Of a stretch of 64,000 bases of DNA, positions 1-7,691 are shown piece by piece. Source of the DNA: Caulobacter flavus (GTDB taxonomy: Bacteria; Pseudomonadota; Alphaproteobacteria; Caulobacterales; Caulobacteraceae). How positions within the stretch are numbered: position 1 is the first letter of the stretch; each line of letters starts with the position of its first letter. Position numbers and translations under genes: made by a program. The stretch lies in NCBI RefSeq assembly GCF_003722335.1, contig NZ_CP026100.1:4996001-5060000 (forward strand). The letters run 5' to 3'. The notes under the pieces are model-generated. The model saw only the letters and a program-made list of their open reading frames with translations, was not told where the DNA came from and did not search any database.

Positions 1-213
1 ACATTGGCCCGCTCGGCCGCCGACCTTTCCGCCGGCGAGCGCGTGAACCTGAAGTTCAAGCTCGGCGAGCGCGACGCTGTGATCGACGGCGAAGGCGCGA
101 CGCCGCCGCCTCCCCCGCCCGCCCCGTCGGCGGCGAGCGCGCCCAAGCCGGCGCCGCGCCCGAAACCCGCGCCGCCCACGGCCCCTCCAGCCGCCCAGGG
201 CGACCTGTTCTAG
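1..213 (+). CDS. xseA: Exodeoxyribonuclease VII large subunit, C-terminal end (partial)
   Basis: The reading frame is open from the window edge, so only the last 70 or so residues are present. The stretch LSAGERVNLKF followed by an acidic short strand resembles the C-terminal segment of XseA, the large subunit of the nuclease that degrades single-stranded DNA to oligonucleotides in mismatch and recombination repair. It is followed by a proline/alanine-rich linker (about residues 35-63) and the terminal QGDLF; many alphaproteobacterial XseA proteins end in a similar G-x-L-F. The gene lies 27 bases before a DUF2093 gene. The identification rests on a short tail, so it is moderate. Confidence 0.6.
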   Translation, partial: TLARSAADLSAGERVNLKFKLGERDAVIDGEGATPPPPPPAPSAASAPKPAPRPKPAPPTAPPAAQGDLF

Positions 214-240
214 TCTTCCGGATTGGCGTAGAAGAGTCTC

Positions 241-459
241 ATGAACGCTTACGATCGCGACCTCGGCAAATCCGGCTTGGCCGTCCTGCACTACGGCGAC
301 GGCGACTTCGCCGTGCTCCAGCCTGGCCAATACGTGGTGTGCGCCGTCACCGGCGCGAAGATCCCGCTCGAAGCCCTGCGCTACTGGAGCCCCGAGCTTC
401 AGGAGGCCTACGCCACGCCGAAGGAAGCGCTGAAGCGCTGGCAGGAGACCAAGGCCTGA
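241..459 (+). CDS. DUF2093 domain protein
   Basis: A 72-residue protein that covers the whole DUF2093 family: YGDGDF near residue 19, a central CAVTGAKIPLEALRYW segment and a C-terminal EAYATPKEAL motif. The family is small, cytoplasmic in appearance and restricted mainly to alphaproteobacteria, with no assigned function. The CxxTGxxI pattern looks like half of a metal knuckle but a single cysteine cannot be a zinc site on its own. Its stop codon (457-459) overlaps the proposed CTG start of the next gene, so the two are probably co-translated. Confidence 0.85.
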   Translation: MNAYDRDLGKSGLAVLHYGDGDFAVLQPGQYVVCAVTGAKIPLEALRYWSPELQEAYATPKEALKRWQETKA

Positions 460-1313
460 AGCCCTGGCGTCCGAATAGACGGGCGCTTCTCGCCGCACTG
501 ACGTGCGGCGTCGCTCCCCTCGCCTTCCCCGCCGCCGCCGCGGCGCCGGGACTGGTGCTGAGCGGCCGCCTCGAACAGGGCGGATACGCGCTGGGCCGCA
601 CCGCGCCGCATGCCGAGGTGCTGGTCGACGGCGTTCCCCTGACCCAGGCCTCGGCCGACGGCTGGTTCGTGGTCGGCTTCGACCGCGACGCGCCGGCCAG
701 CGCCGAGATCACGGTGCGGACGCCCGACGGCTCGGCGACGCACAGCGTGGCGGTCGCGCCCGGAACCTTCGACATCCAGCGCATCGACGGCCTGCCGCCG
801 TCTCAGGTCTCGCCCGAGGACCCTGTCCTGCTGGCCCGCATCGCCGCCGAGGGCGCGCGCAAGGCGGCGGGCTTTTCCAGCCGTGTCGACGGCGACTTCT
901 TCCGCACGGGCTTCATCTGGCCGGTCAAGGCCACGCGCCGCTCGTCGCGGTTCGGCGGCCAGCGGATCCTGAACGGCGAGCCCAAGCGGCCGCACTATGG
1001 CGTCGACCTGGCCGCGCCGGTGGGAACGCCGGTCGTCGCCCCGGCCGCCGGCGTCGTAGCCTTCGCCGAGACCGGCCTGCACTTCGAGGGCGGCCTCGTC
1101 CTGATCGACCACGGGCAGGGCCTGATCAGCGCCTATCTGCACCTCTCACGCGTCGACGTGGCCGCCGGCCAGCGCCTGACCCAGGGCCAGGTCATCGGCG
1201 CCGTCGGCAAGGAGGGCCGGGCCACGGGCCCGCACCTGTGCTGGCGGCTCAAGTGGCGCGACCGTAACCTCGACCCCAGCCTGTGGATCGCTGACGCAGG
1301 AATGCGACAGTGA
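456..1313 (+). CDS. Exported M23 (LytM) family metallopeptidase
   Basis: A 285-residue protein with a signal peptide (KPWRPNRR, then a hydrophobic stretch ending about residue 30) and a C-terminal LytM domain. Zinc ligands of the family are visible: H180 and D184 in HYGVDL, HLS at 229-231, and H260 in GRATGPHLCW. M23 enzymes cleave peptide cross-links in peptidoglycan in the periplasm. The first 150 mature residues look like a beta-sandwich module rich in V/T strands. The start is chosen as CTG at 456: an AGGAGA motif lies 7 bases upstream, translation from there gives a clean signal peptide, and no ATG, GTG or TTG is better placed. An ATG at 339 would add 39 residues that are a shadow of the preceding gene. 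Confidence 0.85.
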   Translation: MKPWRPNRRALLAALTCGVAPLAFPAAAAAPGLVLSGRLEQGGYALGRTAPHAEVLVDGVPLTQASADGWFVVGFDRDAPASAEITVRTPDGSATHSVAVAPGTFDIQRIDGLPPSQVSPEDPVLLARIAAEGARKAAGFSSRVDGDFFRTGFIWPVKATRRSSRFGGQRILNGEPKRPHYGVDLAAPVGTPVVAPAAGVVAFAETGLHFEGGLVLIDHGQGLISAYLHLSRVDVAAGQRLTQGQVIGAVGKEGRATGPHLCWRLKWRDRNLDPSLWIADAGMRQ

Positions 1314-1419
1314 CAGGATCAAACTTGACCATTTCGGGACACCCCCTATCGACAGGCCGCCGCGGTTATGGTTATCCCCAGCCCCGCTTTTGAAACTCGC
1401 GTATGAGGCGTAATCCCGC

Positions 1420-1926
1420 ATGTCCGCGGCGCTCGACAAGCTCCGTTTCCTCCTGGTGGACGACAACCACCACATGCGGGCGATCGTCAGCACGATCCTG
1501 AAAGGGGTCGGCGTGCGCCACGTGCACGAGGCGATCGACGGGGCCGAAGGCCTGCAGATCCTGAAGGATCGCCAGATCGACATCGCCATCGTCGACTTCA
1601 AGATGTCGCCGCTGGACGGGGTGCAGTTCACCCAGCTGGTGCGCAACTCGCCCGACAGCCCCGACCCGTTCCTGCCGATCATCATGCTGACCGGCTTCGC
1701 CGAGCGGCACCGGGTGTTCGAGGCGCGCGACGCCGGCGTCACCGAGATCGTCGTCAAGCCGGTCACGGCCCGCTCGCTGCTCGACCGCATCGACATGGTG
1801 ATCTTCAAGCCGCGCCCGTTCATCCGCAGCGGCGACTATTTCGGCCCCTGCCGCCGCCGTCGCCAGGACCCGCACTACGGCGGGCCGTTCCGTCGCGCGA
1901 CGGACAAGGGCGCGATCGAGCTTTAG
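1420..1926 (+). CDS. Single-domain CheY-like response regulator with basic tail
   Basis: A 168-residue protein. The receiver domain (about 8-128) has the acidic pair D14/D15, the predicted phosphoacceptor D59 (IVDF), T91 and K113 (VVKP). There is no DNA-binding output domain. Instead a 40-residue tail carries PFIRSGDYFGP followed by RRRR and, later, PHYGGPFRR. This proline/arginine motif recurs in alphaproteobacterial stand-alone receivers and probably binds a protein or a nucleotide, but its role is not established here. No kinase is adjacent, so the input is unknown. Confidence 0.85.
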   Translation: MSAALDKLRFLLVDDNHHMRAIVSTILKGVGVRHVHEAIDGAEGLQILKDRQIDIAIVDFKMSPLDGVQFTQLVRNSPDSPDPFLPIIMLTGFAERHRVFEARDAGVTEIVVKPVTARSLLDRIDMVIFKPRPFIRSGDYFGPCRRRRQDPHYGGPFRRATDKGAIEL

Positions 1927-1997
1927 GGCGCCCCTACTTTCCCGTCATTCAGCCCTTGTGGCGGGAATGACGGAATAAAGTTGGCCCACGCGAACGC

Positions 1998-2936
1998 TCA
2001 GCGTTCCCTCGCCGCATCCCCCGCCAGCAGCGCGGCATAGACCTCGTTGGGCCAGCGGCGGTGGACCCAGAACCACTCCTCCGGACGCTCGCGGATGCGG
2101 TCTTCCATGAAGGCGTTGATCATCCGCACGCCGGCCTCGATGTCGGCCGTGCGGTCGCCGGTGCTGGGCGGGACGATCGGGTCGTGGACCACGGCGCGGA
2201 AATGCGCGCCCTTGGTGCGCTGGACCGACATCGGTTGCAGGACCGTGCCGAAGCGGATGGCCAGGCGCGTGGGGCCCGGCGCGGTGCGCGAGTCGTGGCC
2301 GAAGAACGGGGCGGCGATCCCGCCGTTGAACTTCTGGTCGTTCATCAGCGCCACCGACTCGCCGCGCTTCATGGCGTCGAGCAGCTCGCGCGCGCCGTCG
2401 CCGCCCTTGGGGGCGAACAGCCGCACGCCGTAGCGGAAGCGGCTCTTCTTGATACGCTCGTCGATATAGGGGTTGTTGGCCGCCCGGTAGGTCATCTGGC
2501 AGGTCACGCCGGAATCGACGATGGCCGCCGGCATCACCTCCCAGTTCGACAGGTGGCCCGAAACGAACACCACCGGCTCGCTGTCGCGGGCGATCTGGGC
2601 CAGGCGCTCGGCGCCCACAACCTCGACCCGGCCGGTGGAGGGCAGGAGCTTGTCCATCAGCGGGAACTCGCCGAACGTCCGCCCCAGACCGTCCCACTGG
2701 CGGCGCAGCATGTCGGCGCGCCAGGCGGCGTCCTTTTCCGGAAAAGCCAGGCGCAGGTTGCGGTCGGCCACCTTGTGGGCCCCGCTCAGCGGACCGAACG
2801 TACGCCCGAACCAGCCGCCCAGGGCCGAGGCCGCGTCCACGCCCAGCAGCCGGAACAGACCCATGAACAGGTCGTAGCCGAACGCCTCGAGGCGCCAGAG
2901 GAGGTCTTGGGTGGGGGAAACGCGAGCGTCGGACAT
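1998..2936 (-). CDS. Lipid A acyltransferase family (LpxL/HtrB-type)
   Basis: A 312-residue member of the lysophospholipid/lauroyl acyltransferase family, which transfers a secondary acyl chain to lipid A precursors at the inner face of the cytoplasmic membrane. The catalytic HxxxxE motif is seen as HLSNWE at residues 128-133. A hydrophobic N-terminal anchor spans about residues 18-48. Further family motifs are YRAANNPYID near 171 and PGPTRLAIRFG near 246. The length fits LpxL/LpxM homologues. The substrate chain cannot be told from sequence. It is transcribed divergently from the following regulator gene. Confidence 0.85.
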   Translation of the reverse strand: MSDARVSPTQDLLWRLEAFGYDLFMGLFRLLGVDAASALGGWFGRTFGPLSGAHKVADRNLRLAFPEKDAAWRADMLRRQWDGLGRTFGEFPLMDKLLPSTGRVEVVGAERLAQIARDSEPVVFVSGHLSNWEVMPAAIVDSGVTCQMTYRAANNPYIDERIKKSRFRYGVRLFAPKGGDGARELLDAMKRGESVALMNDQKFNGGIAAPFFGHDSRTAPGPTRLAIRFGTVLQPMSVQRTKGAHFRAVVHDPIVPPSTGDRTADIEAGVRMINAFMEDRIRERPEEWFWVHRRWPNEVYAALLAGDAARER

Positions 2937-3113
2937 CGGCCCTTACTAGCTCGACTTGGCCGGCGGCGGAACTGTGGCGCCGGAACCTCCCGTCTCGCCT
3001 TCGAACCGCGCCTCGGGCGAGCGAGCTTCGCTTGGCGCGCGACTTGCGGCTGTCGGGGCAGACCGTTCCGTTTCGGGACGGGGGAAAGCCATCGGGGGTC
3101 AAGGGTCCACATC

Positions 3114-3506
3114 ATGGGCAACGACATCGACACTCACCTGGGCAAGCGCCTTCGCCGCCGTCGCCGGCTGCTCGGCCTGACCCAGCAGCAACTGGCCGGC
3201 GCCGTCGGCGTGCGCTTCCAGCAGATCCAGAAATACGAATGCGGCGCCAACCGCATCTCGGCCGCCCGCCTGTGGCAGCTGTCCGAGGCGCTGGAGGTGC
3301 CGGTCGGCTACTTCTACGACGGCCTGTCGGCCATCGCCCGCGACACCGCGCCGACGGCCAGCAACGACTCCGAGGGCGGCGAGATGTTCGCCCGCAAGGA
3401 GACCATCGACCTGATCCGGGCCTACTACCTGCTGGGCGAGCGTCCGCGCCGTCGCCTGCTGGACCTGGCCAAGTCGCTGAACGGCGTCGAGCAGCTCGAA
3501 GCCTGA
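3114..3506 (+). CDS. XRE-family transcriptional regulator
   Basis: A 130-residue DNA-binding protein. Residues 9-63 form a Cro/C1-type helix-turn-helix, with GLTQQQLAGAVGV as the first helices and FQQIQKYECGANRIS as the recognition region. The C-terminal part (RKETIDLIRAYYLLGE, then RRRLLDLAKSL) matches a conserved tail found in alphaproteobacterial XRE regulators related to PraR. The start ATG at 3114 is the only good one, since the upstream open frame is antisense to the acyltransferase gene. Target genes are unknown. Confidence 0.85.
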   Translation: MGNDIDTHLGKRLRRRRRLLGLTQQQLAGAVGVRFQQIQKYECGANRISAARLWQLSEALEVPVGYFYDGLSAIARDTAPTASNDSEGGEMFARKETIDLIRAYYLLGERPRRRLLDLAKSLNGVEQLEA

Positions 3507-3575
3507 AGCGCCTCCCCGAGGGCTGTCGCGTCAGTGGAGTAGCGTCGTGGGCCAAGGCGGGCTAAAGCCTGCCCC

Positions 3576-4415
3576 ATGACGCTCTCCGCCGATCGCCTCG
3601 CCGCCCTCGACGCCTTCATCGTCGAGCTCAACAGCGCCTCAGCAGGAGCCATCCTGCCGCTGTTCCGGTCCGACCACGGGCTGGAGGACAAGGCGGCCGG
3701 CAAGAACCTGCCGCGCGACACCCACGCGGCGTTCGATCCCGTCACCGAGGCCGACCGCGGCGCCGAGGCGGCGATCCGCAAGCTGATCGCCGAGCGCTTT
3801 CCCGAGCACGGCGTGATCGGCGAGGAATACGGCGAGGACCGCCCGGACGCCGAGTTCGTCTGGGTGCTGGACCCCGTCGACGGCACCCGCGCCTTCATCT
3901 CGGGCCTGCCGCTGTGGACCACCCTGATCGGCCTGCGCCATCAGGGCCGTCCCGTTCTGGGCTCCATCGGCCAGCCCTATATCGGCGAACTCTATGTCGG
4001 CTCTCCCGCCCTGGGCTCGCGCCTGATCGCCCGCGGCGGCGAAAAGGCCCTGCGCGTGCGCCCCTGCCCTGTGCTGACCGACGCCATCATCGCCACCACC
4101 GATCCGGAAGCCTGTTTCGACGGCGCGGAACTGGGCGCCTGGCGCCAGGTGCGCGCGGCCGCCAAGCTGGCCCGCCTGGGCTGCGACGCCTACGCCTACG
4201 CCATGGTGGCGGCCGGCACGATGGACATGGTCATCGAGGCGGGCCTCAAGAGCTGGGACGTCGAGGCCGCCATTCCCCTGATCGAAGGCGCCGGCGGGGT
4301 CGTCACCGACTGGCGCGGCGCGCCGATCGGCCAGCACGGCGGCCAGATGGCCATCGCCGGCGACCAGCGCGTTCTGGACGAGGCCCTGGTCGCCCTGAAG
4401 CGTTCGGCGAAATAG
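3576..4415 (+). CDS. hisN: Histidinol-phosphatase, inositol monophosphatase family
   Basis: A 279-residue Mg-dependent phosphatase. The metal-binding motifs of the inositol monophosphatase fold are present: GEEYG at 82-86, LDPVDGT at 98-104 and WDVEAA starting at 227. Together with the short GEEYGED loop this resembles HisN-type histidinol-phosphate phosphatase, which makes histidinol in the penultimate part of histidine synthesis. A general inositol phosphatase role cannot be excluded. No other his genes are adjacent. It is followed by a repeat-filled gap. Confidence 0.75.
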   Translation: MTLSADRLAALDAFIVELNSASAGAILPLFRSDHGLEDKAAGKNLPRDTHAAFDPVTEADRGAEAAIRKLIAERFPEHGVIGEEYGEDRPDAEFVWVLDPVDGTRAFISGLPLWTTLIGLRHQGRPVLGSIGQPYIGELYVGSPALGSRLIARGGEKALRVRPCPVLTDAIIATTDPEACFDGAELGAWRQVRAAAKLARLGCDAYAYAMVAAGTMDMVIEAGLKSWDVEAAIPLIEGAGGVVTDWRGAPIGQHGGQMAIAGDQRVLDEALVALKRSAK

Positions 4416-4423
4416 AGATCAAA

Positions 4424-4672
4424 GATCCTCCCCTTCTGGGGACTGTTGCGAAATTCGGAACGTCGAAGAACAGACCAGAATCCGTTCGAGAACAGTTCGG
4501 AATCAAAAGGGGAAAGTCGTTCTTGTTTTACCCCATTATGCAACGATCCCCTTCTGGGGGAGGTGTCGGCGAAGCCGACGGAGGGGGGCGTGGCTGATGA
4601 GCCCGCTACCGCCTCGTAAGCTGAAAACGTCCCCCTCCGGCCCTTCGGGCCACCTCCTCCAGAGGGGGAGGA
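4424..4672. repeat. Intergenic hairpin repeats with a 105-bp AT-richer insert
   Basis: The 258-base gap between hisN and the next gene is full of GC-rich hairpin units. One unit begins at 4424 and breaks off after TCCCCTTCTGGGG (4429-4441). The same 13 bases recur at 4547-4559 and continue into a full unit with the stem GTCGGCGAAGCCGAC (4564-4578). A further unit in the opposite orientation lies at 4629-4672. Related units occur at 15251-15346 and 41930-42011. The DNA between the two 13-base copies (4442-4546) is clearly richer in A and T and ends in GTTGC and GCAAC, so it looks like a small inserted element. No gene is seen here. Confidence 0.7.
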
Positions 4673-4673
4673 C

Positions 4674-5618
4674 CTAGAGGCCTGCGACCGTCTCGTCGAA
4701 GGCCGCCCAGAAGCGGGCGCGGCGGTCGTCGGTCTCGATCAGGATCTCGTGGAAGGCGTCTTCGATCTCGACATAACGGCCCTTGGGGATGCGGGCGGCG
4801 ATCGCCTTCTGGGCGGACGTGAGAACTCGGGTGTCGATCCCCGCCCCGACGATGGTCACCGGGATGGTGACCGCCTCGACGCCCTTCGAACGCGCCAGCC
4901 ACGAGCAGGCGCTGAAGGCGAAGTCGGTCCAGCCCCAGGTGATGCCGCCCAACGCGATGTCAGGACAGGCGCGGATCTGCGCCTGGTGGCGGGCGTAGCG
5001 GGCCGCGTCGTGGGTCAGGGCGTCCTGCGGGAAGACGTGCTTGAACGGGTCGCCGACGTCGCCCAGCACGTAGTCGCCGCGCAGCGGGGTGCGGGCCGCC
5101 AGCCAGGCCAGGGCGCGGGCCATGGCGGCCGGCTTGCCGCCGGTGTTGAGGCCCAGCATCGGGGCCGACAGCACGCAGGCGGAGAAACGGGTCTCGCCGT
5201 GGGCCAGGACGAGGCTGGTCAGGCAGCCGCCCATCGAGTGTCCCAGTGCGATCCACGGCTTGGGCAGGCGGGCCTCGAAGGCCGCCAGCAGCGCCTGGTA
5301 GTCGCCGACGAAGTCATGGAAGCCGGCCGCGTGGCCCTTCAGCCGATCGGGCAGCATGCGGTGCGAGAGCCCCTGCCCCCGCCAGTCGTGCACGAGGACG
5401 ACGAAGCCCCGCGCCAGGAGGTCGTAAACGACCTCGTAGTACTTCTCGATCGGTTCGCTGCGGCCGGGGCTGACGACCACCGAGCCGCGCGCCTGGCCAG
5501 GCGGAGAAAATAGAGCGGCGCGGAGGGTCGCCCCATCCGCGCCGGAAAACCATTCGGCCTGGCCGTGGTCGGGAACCGGCGCCTCGGGAATCGAGACCAG
5601 CGGCGCAGGTTCCCCCAT
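4674..5618 (-). CDS. Alpha/beta hydrolase (lysophospholipase/monoglyceride lipase-like)
   Basis: A 314-residue alpha/beta-hydrolase. The nucleophile elbow GHSMGG is at 126-131 (Ser128), and the DWRGQGLS segment at 78-85 is typical of the PldB/monoacylglycerol lipase group. The catalytic Asp is probably in the VGAGIDTRV segment and the catalytic His near AFHEIL close to the C-terminus. No signal peptide is seen, so it probably acts in the cytoplasm or at the inner membrane on lysophospholipids or monoglycerides. Its start lies 3 bases after the stop of the SCP-2 gene, so the two form an operon. Confidence 0.8.
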   Translation of the reverse strand: MGEPAPLVSIPEAPVPDHGQAEWFSGADGATLRAALFSPPGQARGSVVVSPGRSEPIEKYYEVVYDLLARGFVVLVHDWRGQGLSHRMLPDRLKGHAAGFHDFVGDYQALLAAFEARLPKPWIALGHSMGGCLTSLVLAHGETRFSACVLSAPMLGLNTGGKPAAMARALAWLAARTPLRGDYVLGDVGDPFKHVFPQDALTHDAARYARHQAQIRACPDIALGGITWGWTDFAFSACSWLARSKGVEAVTIPVTIVGAGIDTRVLTSAQKAIAARIPKGRYVEIEDAFHEILIETDDRRARFWAAFDETVAGL

Positions 5619-5621
5619 GGC

Positions 5622-5930
5622 TTAGCGGAGCTTCGAGAACAGCGCCGCCATCTTGGACTGCAGCGCCATCGCCGCGCCCATGTCCGACAGCTTCAGCTTG
5701 CCGGTCATGACGGCCATGGTCGGGTCGAGCGAGCCGGCGCCGATGGCCAGGAAGTCTTCCTTCGACAGGGTCATGGTCAGGTCGGCCGGACCATCGTCGT
5801 TCGACACCGAACCGCCGTCGATCAGGATGACGCCTTCGCCTTTCAGGTCGAACTTCAGGCTCTTGCCCAGGCCGCTGTCGTCGCCCACGGCGGTTTTGAT
5901 CTTGTCGGTGATTTCCTGCAACGTGGCCAT
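5622..5930 (-). CDS. SCP-2 sterol-transfer family protein
   Basis: A 102-residue single-domain SCP-2 protein. Visible features are a first helix (MATLQEITDKI), the central strand block ending in DLTMTLSKEDFLAI, and the final helix containing GKLKLSDMGAAMAL. SCP-2 domains form a hydrophobic cavity that binds lipids or acyl chains. As the first gene of a two-gene operon with the lipase-like hydrolase, it may present lipid to that enzyme, but this is inference. Start and length fit the family exactly. Confidence 0.85.
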   Translation of the reverse strand: MATLQEITDKIKTAVGDDSGLGKSLKFDLKGEGVILIDGGSVSNDDGPADLTMTLSKEDFLAIGAGSLDPTMAVMTGKLKLSDMGAAMALQSKMAALFSKLR

Positions 5931-6039
5931 AAACGCTGTCTCCCTCTTTTCTGCGCTCTAGCGTTCTGCGCGTGAAAACTTGGGCGCCACCCTGGCCGGA
6001 GCCGGGCCGCAAGTAAACACCGTTCAGACGCTCTCCACG

Positions 6040-6708
6040 CTATTTTTTGCTCTGGATGAAGCCTACGCGCGCAGGGGTTCCCGACAGCCTGACGCGGGTC
6101 GCGCCCTTGAAGTCGGCCAGGCGCAGGATCGGCGTCTTGCCCGAGAGCGGCAGGGGCTGGGCCTTGCCATCGGCGCCGACCACCACGCCGCTCGCCGCGC
6201 CCTGGAAGCCGAAGCCGGTCATCTTCGGAGCCAGCATGGCCATGGGCCCGGCCGCCTTGCCGATGACGCCGTTGGTCGAGTCGAGCACCGCCTTCAGCTC
6301 TGCGACCTCGTACTCGGCGGCGGGCTTGAGGACCGGTTCGATGATCATGGTCGAGCCGAACTTGCCGTCGGCCGAGGCCTCGAACTCGATCTTCGCCCCG
6401 CCCTGCAGCTGGGCCAGGGTCGGCAGGCGCTCGAAGCGGCCGTCACCGCCGATCGGCAACGGCGTACGCGCGCCACTGGCTTCGATCAGGGTCGCCTTGA
6501 GGCCCGCGGCCGGCTTGCCGTCGCGGCTCAGGGCGTAGGCGACCCGGGTGCGCGAACGTTCCTGGGCCGGCACCTTGAGGAAGTTCTCCAGATAGGCGAA
6601 CACCTTGTCGGCCGGCGCGACCTTGTTGCCCTGGGCCAGGGCCGCCGTGCCGGCGACCAGGGTCAGGACGGCGGCGACGAGCGCGCGGCGCGCGACGCGG
6701 GCGCTCAT
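6040..6708 (-). CDS. Exported protein of unknown function
   Basis: A 222-residue protein with an N-terminal signal peptide (basic MSARVARR, a hydrophobic stretch, then a cleavage-like ALAQG). The rest is an Ala/Gly/Lys/Val-rich beta-strand protein with no motif I recognise. Its ATG overlaps the stop codon of the upstream lipoprotein gene by four bases (ATGA at 6705-6708), so the two are translationally coupled. It is probably periplasmic. Any role should be tied to the exported methyltransferase-like proteins in the same operon. Confidence 0.75.
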   Translation of the reverse strand: MSARVARRALVAAVLTLVAGTAALAQGNKVAPADKVFAYLENFLKVPAQERSRTRVAYALSRDGKPAAGLKATLIEASGARTPLPIGGDGRFERLPTLAQLQGGAKIEFEASADGKFGSTMIIEPVLKPAAEYEVAELKAVLDSTNGVIGKAAGPMAMLAPKMTGFGFQGAASGVVVGADGKAQPLPLSGKTPILRLADFKGATRVRLSGTPARVGFIQSKK

Positions 6709-7610
6709 TTCGGCTTCACGAACTTGAGGGTCATACGGTCGCTCTCCCCAATGGCGTCGTACTTGGCGTGGTCGAAATCGGGCTCGGCCGGCTCGCCGCG
6801 CGGCGCCGACAGGCGCGTGGGCGGCAGGGTCCAGACACCGAACGGATGGTCCTTGGTGTCCTTGGGGTTGGCGTTGATCTCGCTGGATCCCGCCAGGACG
6901 AAGCCGGCCTCCTTGGCCAGCTGCTCGACATAGGCCTGCTGCACGTAGCCGTCGGCGGCCAGAACATCCTGCACCCGGCCAGGCTCGCCCCGATGCTCCT
7001 CGACGCCGAGGATACCGCCCGGCTTCAGCGCCGCCAGGGCGTCCTTGAAGGCCTTCTCGGCGATGCCGCCGGCCATCCAGTTGTGCAGGTTGCGCAGGAA
7101 CAGCACGCGGTCGACGCTGCCGGCCGGCGCCACGGGGCCGCTGCCGCGCCCGAAGGTGGTGATGTCGACCTTGCCGTAGAGCTTGGGCTTGGCCTCCAGC
7201 TTGCGGCGATAGGCGGCGACGATCTCGGCGGCGGCGGGATCGGCCGGGTCGGCTTCCAGCACCGCCTCGTAGAGCTTGCCGCCGGTGGAGGCGAGGAACG
7301 GCGCCAGGATGTCGGTGTACCAACCCGCGCCGGGCCAGAACTCGACCACCGTCTGGCCGGGCCGGATTTCCCAGAACTCAAGGCTCTGCACCGGATGGCG
7401 CCAGGCGTCGCGGGCCTTGTCGGCGCTGGTGCGCCAATCGCCGGCCACGGCGCCGGCCAGGGTGGAGGCCCCGCCCTTGGCCGCGGCGGCGGGCTTGGCC
7501 GCCTCGGCCTTGGCGGCCGGTTCGTCCTTCTTGCGGCCGCAGCCGACGAGGCCCGCCGCGGCGGCGGCGACAAGCAGGCCGCGGCGCGACCAGGAAGAAA
7601 CTGGGTCCAT
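6705..7610 (-). CDS. Exported lipoprotein with methyltransferase fold (COG4798-like)
   Basis: A 301-residue protein. The N-terminus has a twin-arginine-like SRRG, a hydrophobic core and a lipobox LVGC, then an Ala/Lys-rich linker (about 25-50), so it should be a lipoprotein outside the cytoplasm. The main domain has a class I SAM-methyltransferase layout: motif I TVVEFWPGAGWYTDIL, an LFLRNLHNW segment and LKPGGILGVEEHR. The C-terminus carries EINANPKDTKDHPFGVW, also found in the downstream-neighbour paralog. The start at 7610 is chosen because GGGGG lies 5 bases upstream; a more distal ATG at 7628 is less likely. The odd point is that SAM is not expected outside the cytoplasm. Confidence 0.8.
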   Translation of the reverse strand: MDPVSSWSRRGLLVAAAAAGLVGCGRKKDEPAAKAEAAKPAAAAKGGASTLAGAVAGDWRTSADKARDAWRHPVQSLEFWEIRPGQTVVEFWPGAGWYTDILAPFLASTGGKLYEAVLEADPADPAAAEIVAAYRRKLEAKPKLYGKVDITTFGRGSGPVAPAGSVDRVLFLRNLHNWMAGGIAEKAFKDALAALKPGGILGVEEHRGEPGRVQDVLAADGYVQQAYVEQLAKEAGFVLAGSSEINANPKDTKDHPFGVWTLPPTRLSAPRGEPAEPDFDHAKYDAIGESDRMTLKFVKPK

Positions 7611-7691
7611 CGATCCCCCGTTACGCATGGATCCCAGCCTAGACCGCGACCTTGACCAAAACTGGCCCTTGGGCCGTCACCAGGCGCGACC

